Assembly: GCA_031769625.1 (NCBI GenBank)
Contig: JAUIMM010000015.1
Span: 26,505,501-26,569,500 of the forward strand
Length of the DNA: 64,000 nt
Direction of reading: 5' to 3'
Origin: Taudactylus pleione
Taxonomy: Eukaryota > Chordata > Amphibia > Anura > Myobatrachidae
A program made the position numbers and the translations under genes. Below, one piece after another: positions 20,884 through 32,269 of the stretch. Every line of letters starts with the position of its first letter. Position 1 is the first letter of the stretch. Under the pieces are notes generated by a model. It made no database searches. It worked only from the letters and a program-made list of their open reading frames with translations, and was not told where the DNA came from.

Positions 20884-22534
20884 CAGTCAGGTGCATAAAT
20901 ATTGGGACATTGACAGAATTTTCAGATTTTGGCCTCTATTCACCACCACAATGGTTTTGAAATGAAACAAACAAGATGTGCTTTAACTGCAGACTTCTAG
21001 ATTTAATTTGAGGGTAATTACATCCAAATCAGGTGAACGGTGTAGGAATTACAACGGTTTCTATATGTGTCTCCCACTTTTTAAGGGGCCAAAAGTAATG
21101 GGACTATCAACTCAAAAGCTATTTTATGGACAGGTGTGGGCTATTCCCTCTTTATTTCATTATCAATTAAGCAGGTAAAAGGTCTGGAGTTGATTCTAGG
21201 TGTGACATTTGCATTTGGAATCAGTTACTGTCGACTCTCAATATGAGATCCAAAGAGCTGTCACTATCAGTGAAGCAAGCCATCATTAGGCTGAAAAATC
21301 AAAACAAACCCATCAGAGAGATAGCAAAAACATTAGGTGTGGCCAAATCAACTGTTTGGAACATTCTTAAAAAGAAAGAATGCACCGGAGAGCTCAGCAA
21401 GACCAAAAGACCCGGAAGACCACGGAAAACAACTGTGGTGGATTGCAGAAGAATTATTTCCCTGGTGAAGAAAAACCCCTTCACAACAGTTGGCCAAATC
21501 AAGAACACTCTCCAGAAGGTAGGTGTATATGTGTCAAAGTCAACAATCAAAAGAGGACTTCACAAGAGTGAATATAGAGGGTTCACCACAAGATGTAAAC
21601 CATTGGTGAGCCACAAAAACAGGAAGACCAGATTAGAGTTTGCCAAACAACATCTGAAAAAGCCATTACAGTTCTGGAACAACATCCTATGGACAGATGA
21701 GACAAAGATCAACTTGTACCAGAGTGATGGGAAGAGAAGAGTATGGAGAAGGAAAGGAACTGCTCATGATCCAAAACATACCACCTCATCAGTGAAGCAT
21801 GGTGGTGGTAGTGTCATGGTGTGGGCATGTGTGGCTGCCAATGGAACTGGTTCCCTTGTATTTATTGATGATGTGACTGCTGACAAAAGCAGCAGAATGA
21901 ATTCTGAAGTGTTTCGGGCAATATTATATGCTCATATTCAGTCAAATGCTTCATTACTCATTGGACGGCGCTTCACAGTGCAGATGGACAATGACCCGAA
22001 GCATACTGCAAAAGCAACCAAAGAGTTTTGTAAGGCTAAAAAGTGGAATGTTATGCAATGGCCAAGTCAATCCCCTGACCTGAATCCGATTGAGCATGCA
22101 TTTTACTTGATGAAGACAAAACTGAAGGGAAAATGCCCCAAGAACAAGCCGGAACTGAAGACATTTGCAGTAGAGGCCTGGCAGAGCATGACCAGGGATG
22201 AAACCCAGCGTCTGGTGATGTCTATGCGTTCCAGACTTCAGGCTGTAATTACCTGTAAAGGATTTGCAACAAAGTATTAAAAAGTGAAAGTTAGATTTAG
22301 GATTGTTTAGTTTGTCCCATTACTTTTGACCCCTTAAAAAGTGTGAGGCACGTATAGAAACCGTTATAATTCCTACACCGTTCACCTGATTTGGATGTAA
22401 TTACCCTCAAATTAAATCTGAAAGTCTGCAGTTAAAGCACATCTTGTTTGTTTCATTTCAAAGCCATTGTGGTGGTGAATAGAGGCCAAAATATGAAAAT
22501 TCTGTCAATGTCCCAATATTTATGCACCTGACTG
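20884..22534 (+). mobile_element. Tc1-type DNA transposon with long inverted repeats
   Basis: The element is 1,651 bp with about 220-bp terminal inverted repeats (20884-21103 and 22316-22534) starting CAGTCAGGTGCATAAATATT. TA follows the right end at 22535-22536; the left edge merges with a CA/TA microsatellite. It carries one uninterrupted transposase gene and sits inside the hAT-type element at 19438-22796, so it is younger than that insertion. Confidence 0.95.
21243..22280 (+). CDS. Tc1 transposase, intact frame
   Basis: This 345-residue protein excises and inserts the surrounding Tc1 element at TA sites. The N-terminal region (residues 1-115) has a paired-like bipartite helix-turn-helix (KPIREIAKTLGVAKSTVWNI) and an AT-hook-like RPGRPRK. 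The catalytic triad is Asp152 (WTDETK), Asp249 (MDNDPKHT) and Glu284 (NPIEHAF), with 34 residues between the last two, the DD34E spacing of Tc1. Length equals the family norm of about 340. The start at 21243 is the first ATG after the left inverted repeat and precedes the DNA-binding domain directly. No stops or frameshifts are seen. Single substitutions could still have inactivated it. By memory it strongly resembles Tc1 transposases of fish and lampreys. Confidence 0.95.
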   Translation: MRSKELSLSVKQAIIRLKNQNKPIREIAKTLGVAKSTVWNILKKKECTGELSKTKRPGRPRKTTVVDCRRIISLVKKNPFTTVGQIKNTLQKVGVYVSKSTIKRGLHKSEYRGFTTRCKPLVSHKNRKTRLEFAKQHLKKPLQFWNNILWTDETKINLYQSDGKRRVWRRKGTAHDPKHTTSSVKHGGGSVMVWACVAANGTGSLVFIDDVTADKSSRMNSEVFRAILYAHIQSNASLLIGRRFTVQMDNDPKHTAKATKEFCKAKKWNVMQWPSQSPDLNPIEHAFYLMKTKLKGKCPKNKPELKTFAVEAWQSMTRDETQRLVMSMRSRLQAVITCKGFATKY

Positions 22535-22799
22535 TATATACACGACGCTGACTCTGCTGCACTTCCGCATGCTGCACTGCTTCTGGCTAACGGCACTATG
22601 AAGTGCCTGCTAGCCGGAGCAGATGACAGCTTCCTGTTGGCGTTCCATAGCGGAAGGCTAATACAGGAAGCGCCGTGGCCGGCAGCCCAGCACATAGAAA
22701 TTGGCATGGCCCGCCAGCCGATGATAGCCGGCCCGGCAGAGGAGTTCATGGGACCGGCCCGGCGGGAACTGTCCCGGCGGCCCAATCCGCCCCCTGCCC

Positions 22800-23580
22800 T
22801 AAGCCCCAGGAGACAGGAGCGTCTGACCCAGTAAGCGCTTGCTTAAGCCCTGCATCCAATCCACCCTTAAATAGTTGTTGCATTAAAAACAGAGATACTA
22901 AACCAATATATACATGTATTACTTTATTGCTTTTGTAACTTGCACTGTGTTTATATGCTTTTGTGTTTGGTGTTTTGCCATGTATGGTATAGTTACAGAA
23001 AAATGGCAGCTTAACAACCCATCCTACTGTATGCTGATGGCAAAATGATTACTTCTTGATTTAAATCATTCAACTAACTGCAGAGCTCAACCCTTTTTTT
23101 GTGCTGCTGTTTGCCTGCTGCATGTTTGGATTAACACAGCCAGCATTCACCGAGATGCATTCCAGGGTGATATACAGTGTTTGTTATTATTCATCAAGAA
23201 AACCAGATTTGTTAGTGAAATGAAAGCTATGTTTTATGCACATGTACACTTTAATATCACAGGGGGGGGCAATCGCAGGGGGGGGATTTGGGGGGGTATC
23301 GGTAGCCGCGCATGTGCAGACACATTCTACCTGTATTTTTCAAAAAAATACAGAGAGAAGTGTGTGGATGGAATTCGCAGGGACAGACTTGCTCTGGGGG
23401 TGCAAGAAAAAAGAAGCAGAGATTTCTATAGAAATCACTGCGTCCCATTTTCAGGCACCTTATTGAATAGCAAAACCCGCAGGGTTTTTCAAATATCCCG
23501 CCCGCAATTGGACATGCCCCAAAGTGTATGACACTTACTCGGTGGTAATTTGAACGATTTCATAATTAATGATTTATTAG
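22800..23580. other. No recognised feature
   Basis: AT-rich sequence with a short G-run patch at 23264-23300. Confidence 0.4.
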
Positions 23581-23736
23581 AGGGATAGGTAACCTATGGC
23601 ACTCCAGCTGCTGTGGAATTATGCATCCCAGCATGCCCTGCCACAGTTTTGCTGTTATGGCATGCTAAAACTGTGTCAGGGCATGCTGGGATGTGTAGTT
23701 CTGCAGTATATGGAGTGCCACGGGTTGCCTATCCCT
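23581..23736. mobile_element. 156-bp palindromic MITE
   Basis: The termini AGGGATAGGTAACC and GGTTGCCTATCCCT are inverted and the whole element folds on itself (GCACTCCAGCTGCTGTGGAA, CATCCCAGCATGCCCTG with their inverses). This layout is a common vertebrate hAT-type MITE pattern, by memory. The target duplication is unclear. Confidence 0.8.
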
Positions 23737-23739
23737 GGT

Positions 23740-24230
23740 TTATTATTGCTTGTTAATTGTTTGACATTCTCTGAGCCTCTGTTTGCGATCTGTTATTTTA
23801 CACTGGATAAGATATGATTATCATAAGGAGTTTGGGGTTTCACAAGCTCTGTGCTTCAATGATGAACTTTGATTGTTTTTATTGTGTTTTGTATTGTCAT
23901 CGATTACTGCACATCAAGATACTGTATCTAATATAAATCAGTAGTGTGTCACATTGCGATAATTTCCCCTTGTACCTTTGGCAGATGTTGATATTTTACT
24001 GTAGTGCACTAAAAATTGGATACTTTTTGCAAACATTGGTCAATTGAAGCATTTAACTTACAGTATAGTCCTGATTATCTACTTTGTGTTAGCACAAGTT
24101 ATGGCTCAACCTTTGATATTGACACCAGACAGTCCTACATCTATTTACCAGGTATGATTTGGTTCTAATATTGTAAGTCCCCTTGCTTTGTATTCTGACC
24201 ACTCTCATGGTTAATGGTAATGTTTTGCTA
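23740..24230. other. No recognised feature
   Basis: Nothing supportable. Confidence 0.4.
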
Positions 24231-24234
24231 TTAA

Positions 24235-24690
24235 TAGCATGCTCTGTGTTTAATGGCGTACAATAGCCGCCAGGCAATAAGACCCAGCAGCTCTCCGTAG
24301 AGGTGCAATATCCAACATGCCCTTTATGTGCATGTGCTGCACCCCTTGGCATTTTTCCTCCAGTGTCCAGAATATAGCGGACATACCCCTGAGTATCTTT
24401 GACTACGGAGAAGCCCCATGAGACCCCCTGAGCATATTATATAGACCCCCCTGCCACCACTGTGAATAAACCTTACAGTGTGTATACTTCACTGGCGCAC
24501 CTCAATGCCCAGCATAACCCTGTATGGTCCTGGATGCAAATGGGATATCTCTGCAACCTGAGCTTACTGTTATCCCTGTGTTATCCTGCTACCTGTTTGT
24601 ACCTGGTTAATAAACCAATTATCTGGTTAAGTCAATCCTCCATGTGGACTAACCTCCATTTGCACACCTCTGCCACCATAGTGTCTGCTA
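24235..24690 (+). repeat. Copia 5' LTR
   Basis: It aligns with 29845-30318 through shared words such as AGCATGCTC, TATAGCGGA, CCTGAG, GTGTTATCCTGCTACC, GGTTAATAAACCA and CATGTGGACTAACCTCCATT. An AATAAA-type signal is present in the GGTTAATAAACC block. Confidence 0.75.
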
Positions 24691-24829
24691 ATAGGTTATG
24701 GACTCTCGCTCAACCCACCGACGTGCCCAGACAGAGTGTGAAGATAAACAATATCAAGAATACAGCTGCAGCAACAAAGAATAAAAGGATCTAAATAAGT
24801 ACAGAAATACTTTATTCATACAGGTGAAA

Positions 24830-25395
24830 ATGTATAGTGCAGGGGCCAGTATAACCTTTGCCAAGTTATCGGGTTCAGAGAATTACACTGCATGGAATTC
24901 TGCCATGGAGTAGGAGAAGCTGTGGAAAGTTACCAGTGATCCGGATGATAATCCAGACCCAGATGTTGTGGATAGGGGGATGTGGGGACAATAGGCTTAG
25001 TTGTAGAACAGCATGTGTATGCCGTTATTCACTGGAAGACACCCTTACATGATATGTGGGTGGCCAAGTGAGGAGGGTGAGGTTGCATTGGCATTGCTGT
25101 AAAACCTTATGTCAGAGTACAATTTCTTAGTAGTAGCTTTGGAGTCTTGCATTATGAAGCTATCAACACTCAACTGTTCAGGCCAAGCTATTGCAGTTTC
25201 AAGAGTGTATACATGTAGAGACTATTGCTGAAATTCTGTTCTGCTGTCAAAGAGCACAAAACCTAAAAAAAAAAAAAAAAAAGTACAAATCATTCAAGTG
25301 TCTCAAGTTGTGTAGAGCGAGTGAACCAAATGGTACCCCATGACACAAGCGTGAAAGAAGGAATGAGTCAATATTGAATGTAGCAGTTACTATTC
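24830..25395 (+). pseudogene. Copia gag remnant
   Basis: Conceptual translation gives FAKLSGSENYTAWNSAME and VTSDPDDNPDPDV, matching the N-terminal pattern of Copia Gag (KLxGxNYxxW). It then decays through several stops and a 19-A run at 25265. The product would be the capsid protein packaging element RNA. Confidence 0.65.
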
Positions 25396-25397
25396 GT

Positions 25398-26305
25398 ACA
25401 TGGACTCAGGAGCCACAAGACTTAGCTGTAATGAAAGTTGGTTCAAGTCATTAAAGCCATGGGAACCTGTGAACATCATGGGAATAGGAAATAAAATCCT
25501 AAATGTCATGAAAGTCAGGAAAATTACTGTGCACTTTAGAATTGAAGGTGAAATATTAGTCACAGACAAAGAAGATGTACTATTTGTACCTGAGATGGAA
25601 CCAATCTAATTGTCATCAGTGTACTTGAGAATAAGGGATACAGAGTCAAATTCACAGAGGGTCAGTGTGTTGTGTACAACAAAAGGGGGACTGTAATTGC
25701 AGCAGCAACCTGGAGCGAACAACTTTATATCTTGGACACTGAAAAGTGTTGCGCAATGGCAGCTTCTTATGCCAGTCAGTCTATGGAGCTACGGCATAGG
25801 TGACTGGGTCACACTAGGGTATGACAATGTACAAAAGCTTCTAGATGGCATGGCAACAGGGATGTCGTGAACAATCCTAAAAGACCAGTGTTTGAGAACT
25901 GCATGAAAGAAACGCAAATACGTTGCACCTTTCCCAAGTCAGCATCCAGAGCTAAAGCACTGTTGGAATTGGTGCATACAGATATGTGAGGACCAGTGGA
26001 AGTGAAATCCATGAGTGGGAATCGATACTTCATGAAACTCATTGATGATGATATGAGGATGACATACGATTACTTCCTGAGAATTAAAAGTGAAGTTACA
26101 GGCAAGATCATATAGTACAAGATTTTCATAGAGAAAGACAGCCCTGAAGATGAAAGATCTGACAATGGAAGAGAATATCAAAGTAAATATCTAGCCATCT
26201 ATCTCAGGAAGAACAACATACAGAACCAAATAACTATTGCCTACACACCAGAACAAAATCACATGAGTGAAATTGCATATAAACAGAAGTTGAATGAACA
26301 CAAAC
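25398..26305 (+). pseudogene. Copia protease and integrase remnant, 5' part
   Basis: MDSGATRLSCNESWFKSLKP at 25400 is the aspartic protease block (DSGA). Further on, ELVHTDM then GPVEVKSMSGNRYFMKLIDD (about 25970-26050) and RSDNGREYQSKYLA (about 26155) are the integrase core with its catalytic Asp, Asp and Glu region. Several stops and frame changes are present. It is cut at 26305 by the solo LTR and resumes at 27273. Confidence 0.75.
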
Positions 26306-27267
26306 TGTCACGTCTGGCTAAAATGATTCTCCGCCATGAGATTAGAAGACGTGGACCCAGGTTGAGGAGGGAACAGTAGGCGAGGTGCCTGGATTAGTGT
26401 CTTCCTCATCCGCCAGTACCGGATGTTAGCAAGACCTGACCAACGGCACAAAGTCTAACCTACTGGGAGGTGTTCACCAGTGACCCCTCCAAGTGGTATT
26501 TGGGCTTAAGCTGCACCCAGTAGGCAGGTATCTGCCCTTTGGTCAGGTATCTGGCACAAATGGGAAAAAATGGAAGAACACTACAACAGGCAAACACAGG
26601 AGAAAGATATTGGAGGATTGTACTGAAGAACACACTTAGTGGTTTCAGTCGCAATGCTGGCACAGGAGATGGTATCATGAGATGGTACTTGAATGATGAA
26701 CTCAGTACACGCACTGTGGTCTCAGATGCAGCACAGGAGAATGGTATCACAAGATGGTACTTGAATGATGAACTCAGTACACACGAGGATTCAGCCGCGA
26801 AGCTAGCACAGAAGATGACTCTTAATAAATTGTATTATGAAGACATTCTGAGTACACACACTGTGGAAAACACTAGGAACAAGACACTAGAAGGGAACGG
26901 AGCTTGGAACCTGGAACACTGCAAAACCGTTAACACTGGAAGTAACAACATTATACAGGCAACTTCCTGTTGTATAGAGCCCGGTTATATATCCTAAGGT
27001 AGCAGTCCATTGGAGGACACTGTCAGCTGACCGCAACCGACGCTACCATTGGGTAAAGGGTTAGTCAGGTGAAAACAGACGGTCATGGTTGCGTCCATGA
27101 CAGTAACCACAGAAACCACATCACGGAGCAAGCACATGGATGTCCTAGCAGACCCCAGGTATAATCCTCAGCGCATCACTCTCCGCCGCACCTGGCGTCT
27201 GACCGCTCTAGAGATCAGGGGAAGCCGGCGAGGTGAGTAACAGCCAATCCTAGGCCGCAACTTGACA
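26306..27267. mobile_element. 962-bp solo LTR inserted in Copia integrase
   Basis: It starts TGTCACG and ends TTGACA, with CAAAC duplicated on both sides (26301-26305 and 27268-27272), the classic TG...CA ends plus 5-bp target duplication of an LTR element. Removing it restores continuity of Copia integrase similarity. Inside is a partial tandem duplication (GGTACTTGAATGATGAACTC appears twice). The family is undetermined; no internal genes remain. Confidence 0.85.
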
Positions 27268-27272
27268 CAAAC

Positions 27273-28615
27273 CATGTTGAATAATGCAGGTCTGTACAAA
27301 ATATTCTTGGCAGAAACAGTCCAAACAGCTGTTTACCTCAAGAATTGAGCACCTACAGTGGCATTCAAAGACAAGATGCCATTGTAGATGTGGTTTAGAA
27401 AAAAGCCAAGTATCAGTCATTTACATGTATTTAGGTGCAGGGCATATGCTCACATTTCTAAAAAAAAAGAAGACAAGCTGGATCCCAAGTCCATCTTGTG
27501 TATCATGTTAGGATACTGCCAACAGAGAAAAGGCTACAGATCATGGGCAATAGGCTTCTAAAGTCAACATACATAAATGTTTTATGAGACCACTTCAAGA
27601 CAAGCAAGGCTTCAGAACACCACAAAAAATGGTGATGCTAGATATAACTGCAGCTGAAAGCATGTCAGAGACTGAACCCATAGAACTGAAGTGATCAACC
27701 ACAGAGCAGATGTACTATGAGGAGCAACAAAGAAAAGCCTCCTTGAAGGTACAGAGAGGAACTTGCAAACTTTGTCTGTTGTGAACCTCAAACCCTCCAA
27801 AATGTAAAATCAAGTAGCAAATGGCAAGAATAGAAGTGTTGGCTATAGATGAAGAGCTTACAAGTTTTGACAACAATAACACATGGACTATTATGGACAG
27901 GTTGAGTGACCATAAAACTGATCATTGTCTATACTTAAAGTTGAAAGAGAAAGAACTATTCATCACACTTGTCTATGTAGATAATCAACTACTAGCTGGA
28001 TAGGAGAACCAAATAATTCATGTCAAGCTGTTACTAAGTCACAGATTCAAGCTAATAGACCATGGGCCTGCATACCGATTGCTAGTCCGAGGATCATACT
28101 AAACCAATGTGCTGGTACTGTTACTATAGATCAACAAGGCTATATTGAAGCTATACGTAACAAGTTTGGGATGACAGATGCTAAAGCAGTCAGTACACCC
28201 ATTGACCCAGGCATGAAAACTTCAAAAGCTATGTGTCCTACATCAGATGCAGACATTAAAGAGATTATAAATATTCCTAATCAGAGTGCTATTAGGACTT
28301 TGATGTATGCAATCGCTGGCACATAACCAGACATAACCCACGCAGTCAGCAGTGTAAGCCAATTTGCAAACAACCCAGAAACGGAGCACTGGACAGCTGT
28401 CAAGTGCATCCTTAGATGAGGGGAACCAGTTGTTTAAAGCTAAAGTACAAGAAAGCTGGAACTTTAGAGCTACAAAAATTCTGTGATGTCGATTGGGGAG
28501 CTGATGAAGATGACAGGCGATCATACACCCGATATCTATTTACTATGGCATATATGACTCTTACAGAAACAGCCATAGAAGCATTATTGCTGAAAAAGAC
28601 TATGAGCCTAATGTA
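27273..28615 (+). pseudogene. Copia integrase end, RT and RNase H remnant
   Basis: KLDPKSILCIMLGYC (about 27475) is the integrase-RT linker block. LFITLVYVDNQLLAG (about 27955) holds the RT catalytic region, with VDN in place of the usual VDD. The segment around 28135-28400 (SAIRTLMYAIAGT, PDITHAVSSVSQFANNPE) and CDVDWGADEDDRRS (about 28480) are the RT-connection and RNase H blocks. Multiple stops and large deletions leave no functional product. Confidence 0.8.
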
Positions 28616-28619
28616 ACAA

Positions 28620-29560
28620 GTTTTTTGTGAGAGTCAAACTCGCACATTCAGAATGTGCAAGTTTGTCCCGAAACTCACAAATGTGATAGGGTGGGAGTTT
28701 AAGGGTCCAGTTTTGACTTATATTAGAGTGCGTGCGAGTTAAAACTGCGGGTAAACTCACACCTTGTAAAGCGACTCTCATTACAAGGTACGAGTTACAC
28801 AGAGGCATGCACATATCAGTGAGATCCATGCATGACTGTATTTCAAAAAGCTATAAAACTGAAAAAGAAATGACATGGGGTCCCCCCTAAAATGACAGCC
28901 AGCACCAGGCTTTTCTGAGCCAGCCCTGGTTGTGAAAATACAGGGGAAAGAAAGACGTAGGGGTCCCCTGTATTTTTATCAACCTGCACCAGGCTCAGTG
29001 AGTCAGTACTGGTTGTGGAAATATGGTGGGCAAAATGAGTATGAGTCCCCCGTATTACGCACAACCAGCACCGGACTCTTACTTACGGGGGTGTAATGCC
29101 ACAGCCATGGAACCTGCTTCACGAGGTCCCCCGGCCAAAGCATTATCACCCCATGCTAGTCAGCCCAGACCGGGGATCCCTGGGGAGGTGTGGACACCCC
29201 CAGTAAAGGGGTTCCCCCTCTCCTGTGCCTGGGCTGATTGCAGATATACAGGAGAGCTAGAGGTCCCAGCAAGCCTCCCCGCATGCTGATACTTGGAGAA
29301 CCACAAGTACCAGCTTGCTGGGCATTAAGGGCCCGCTGGTATCTCTAGTTTACCTATAAAATAAATATTTAAAAAAGACTGGACACGGACACCGATGATT
29401 TTATTATCATTCATACTACATACTTATCTTGTCCCTAGCATCCGTATCTTGTCTCCATCTACAGTAGAAACCAAGATTGGGACCTGTTACATGGAAAGAA
29501 TGCGAATCCACGCATTCTCTCAGCCACTCATCGGTTCCCACAATTGACTTTAATAGTAGG
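28620..29560. repeat. Unclassified dispersed repeat with internal hairpins
   Basis: It includes the pair ACTCGCACATTC/GAATGTGCAAGTTT and repeated blocks around CCAGCACCAGGCTTTTCTGA and CCTGCACCAGGCTCAGTGAG. The 28850-29290 part resembles a frog repeat I recall. It lies between the Copia pol and 3' LTR, so it is a later insertion. The ends are not defined. Confidence 0.45.
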
Positions 29561-29844
29561 AACTGCTAGGTAACCTTTAATTACTAGATCGAGGTTTCCA
29601 AGTGCCTTATTTTAAAGTAAGTGTGGCCAGTGCACGAAGCGGGCATAATCAGCACTTAACCAGCTATAATACATGTTATATGAAGTGTGTAATAATTCCA
29701 GCATATACAGGACCAGCGATCACAGTATGTCATTGCTGTATATGTGGAAGTAGGGCCATCCAGCCTGAGCTGAATGTTTTTATTTCAGATGTAGGCTCTA
29801 TTCCAGATCATTGGAGCAAGTTTGGGAAGCACTGATAGAGAAGC

Positions 29845-30318
29845 ATGCTCCGCGGTGCTTCTGTTTACTGCCTCACAATAATCAACCCAACGGCTCTCCA
29901 CAGAGGCGCGACCACCAACATGCGTTGTCTGCGCATGTGCGGCACCCCACCGCATATTTCATCCGGTGTCCGGCATATATAGCGGATGTGCCCCTGAGCA
30001 TCCTTGACTATGGAGAAGCACCATTAGACCCCAATATCCACTCTGCCACCACCATTAGGCATATTACACAGATCCCAGTGCCACCACAGTGTATACGCCT
30101 TGCAGTGTGTATACTGCATGCACCACAACACCCAGCATAACTCTGTGCAGTCCTGGCTGCAACTGGGATATATCTGCAACCTGTACCTACTGTTAGCTCT
30201 GTGTTATCCTGCTACCTTTTTCTATCTGGTTAATAAACCAGTTTCCTGGTTTAGCCAATCTGCCATGTGGACTAACCTCCATTTGCACACCGCTGCCACC
30301 TACCAGAGCAATGTCTGC
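29845..30318 (+). repeat. Copia 3' LTR
   Basis: Direct repeat of 24235-24690 with substantial divergence, including a possible TATA at 29975 (CATATATAGCGG) and the GGTTAATAAACC block near 30228. It ends near TGTCTGCCA. Confidence 0.75.
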
Positions 30319-30529
30319 CAAGGTTTACATCTTACAGAGGACTGTTTTATACACCAGAATATCCATTTTTTTATACTAGCAAATTAAACACAGTGGCATT
30401 AAAACATAAGTATACTACACAAAGATATGTATGCATTAACTGCATATTTATCTAATTTTATTATTTTTATTATTGTATTCCCCTTGTTTGGCGCTATGAA
30501 ACTTGTGTGATATTATATAAAAACAATAT

Positions 30530-30533
30530 GATG

Positions 30534-30605
<72 letters not shown>
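30530..30605. repeat. (AAT)n microsatellite
   Basis: About 24 ATA/AAT trinucleotides, preceded by a dispersed-repeat tail with TTGGCGCTATGAAAC. Confidence 0.95.
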
Positions 30606-30609
30606 TAAA

Positions 30610-31010
30610 AATGATTATTATTATTTTGTATTTGTTTGCTAGCTGGGTGTGGATTTTGGCAATTTACCAAATTGCTTTTCTCAACATAGAAATTATATAA
30701 ATGTAAATATATGACAAAACACTTTACTGAAATGATTGTATTTAAAGGCAAATGCTTTAACGAGAACAGAGATTATGGCATACATGACTAATATAATAAA
30801 ATGTGATAAGGCAAAGTAGTAGACTAACCAGCATATTTATTCATTATCAGGTTTTTAGTCCAGATAAATATATTTTTTTATTGCACTTATAGGAATAAGA
30901 AATTATGGATCGCTGTATTAATTTAAAATACACATGCAGGGACAGGACTTCAATAGGAGCCCATCCCTGTGTTGTGTACAAGTAAAGTGATTGCTAATGC
31001 ACATCCAAAT
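30610..31010. other. No recognised feature
   Basis: AT-rich, nothing supportable. Confidence 0.4.
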
Positions 31011-31014
31011 TTTA

Positions 31015-31520
31015 ATGAAGGGTTTAGGAATTACAGCTATTTAATATGTGGCTCTGTAGCTCTCTCTTTTTCATGGGACCAAAAGTAATAGCACAGTTGA
31101 CTGAAAAGCTGCCTCATGGACAGGTGTGGCTATTTCTTCCTTATTTCTTTATTAATTAAGCAGGCAAAAGGTCTGGAGTTGATCCCAAGTGTGGCATTTA
31201 CATTTGGAAGCGGTTGCTGTGAACCCACACTATGCACTCAAAGGAGCTCTCACTGCAAGTGAAACCAGGCCATTCTTACAATGCAAAAACAAAAAAATCC
31301 ATCAGAGATATAGCAGGAACCTTATGAGTGGCCAAAACAACAGTTTGGTACGTACTGAGAGAAAGAGAAGGCACTGGTGAGATTTGCAACTGAACATCCA
31401 CGAAAGACAACAGTGATAGATGATCGCAGGTGACTTTCCACGGTAAAGAAGAAGAACAACCCCTTCACAACATCCAGCCAAGTGAAGAACACTCTCCAGG
31501 AGGTAGGCATATCATTATTC
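31015..31520 (+). pseudogene. Tc1 remnant, 5' part
   Basis: It shares with the intact Tc1 the words GGACAGGTGTGG, AATTAAGCAGG, AAAAGGTCTGGAGTTGAT and CATCAGAGATATAGCA. The match then runs through a degraded N-terminal transposase to about 31520, where it stops abruptly at AGGTAGGCATATC. Frameshifts and stops abolish coding. Confidence 0.75.
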
Positions 31521-32053
31521 AATGAAAAAAGAAAATGTGCAGCGCTGATATCAAATATACACAATTTAGTAATGCTAAAACACTGTGTTGCAATCAATAA
31601 ACAATGATAACATGAATAATATAGATTATTAAGAAATATGTATCATTAAAAAAAGCCACTAGTGACATAAGAATATTAACCACAAAATATTAAATATCAT
31701 GCATGATAAATGAACCCTGTAGGCACTGTTTGCTGCAGCAATATTATGGAAAGTGGACACTGATGGAAATGTCATTCAAAAGGGAGTAGAGTATAATTGT
31801 AGATCCAATAATGGGGAAATTGTTTTACCAGCTTATATCAAGATGAATGAGGATCCTGAATTAGCGATGGCATCACAACCGGCGAACTTCCAACGCAAGG
31901 ATATAGCCTCTGAACAGTCAACCCCGGAACCAAGAAATAAGTCCCAAATCCAATTCAGTGTTCCAATAAGAGTCCTTATAGATGTCCAAATGGTAAGTGC
32001 CATAAACCAGGGAGAGCCACCAATGCGTTTCGCTACCTACGGATAGCTTTTTC
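31521..32053. other. Sequence adjoining Penelope-like element 2
   Basis: It may be the terminal part of the minus-strand Penelope-like element (GTGCAGCGCTGATATC is typical of such tails, by memory), but no firm boundary is visible. Confidence 0.3.
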
Positions 32054-32073
32054 AAGAGATTTATTGATGCTAC

Positions 32074-32103
32074 GTTTCGGAGCAAATAGCACCCCATCTT
32101 CAG
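32074..32103 (-). ncRNA. Hammerhead-like motif, PLE2 left terminal copy
   Basis: On the minus strand CTGAAGA (32103-32097), a perfect CTGANGA core, is followed by a possible short stem with wobble pairs (GGGGT/GCTCC) and then GAAAC (32078-32074). Confidence 0.45.
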
Positions 32104-32269
32104 ATACAAATAAACAATAAAACAAAAAAAATCTTACCTTATAGCCCCACCCATCAGATGTGACAGACGCTGGGTCTTGATCCGCGCTGCCGGAGGGTGT
32201 GCAGCGCATCCGACTGACGTCACCGCTGCTCACCACTGGGGGTTGTCATGATTCAAGCTATGTGTACAA

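Larger units (their letters stand above)
19438..22796. mobile_element. Large hAT-type element, member 1, carrying a nested Tc1
   Basis: The termini CAGGGGCGGATTTGG and the reversed CAGGGGGCGGATTGGG are inverted. Flanking octamers CCCTAGGC (19430-19437) and CCCTAAGC (22797-22804) match at 7 of 8. The subterminal sequences match the element at 39365-42395 in opposite orientation (AAAACCAGCCCGGGAAA and GGGCCGCCGGGACA blocks). There is no hAT transposase. The interior holds a pyrimidine-rich tract (19860-20080), a tandem array and an intact Tc1, without which the element is about 1.7 kb. Confidence 0.85.
24235..30318 (+). mobile_element. Ty1/Copia LTR retrotransposon, decayed, with nested insertions
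   Basis: Two diverged direct repeats of about 450 bp (24235-24690 and 29845-30318) flank degenerate gag, protease, integrase, RT and RNase H in Copia order. Just after the left LTR, AGGTTATGG (24695) resembles the Copia primer-binding site derived from initiator tRNA. A solo LTR (26306-27267) interrupts the integrase, and a separate repeat (28620-29560) lies between pol and the right LTR. All reading frames are broken by stops and frameshifts. The left LTR edges are approximate. Confidence 0.8.
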
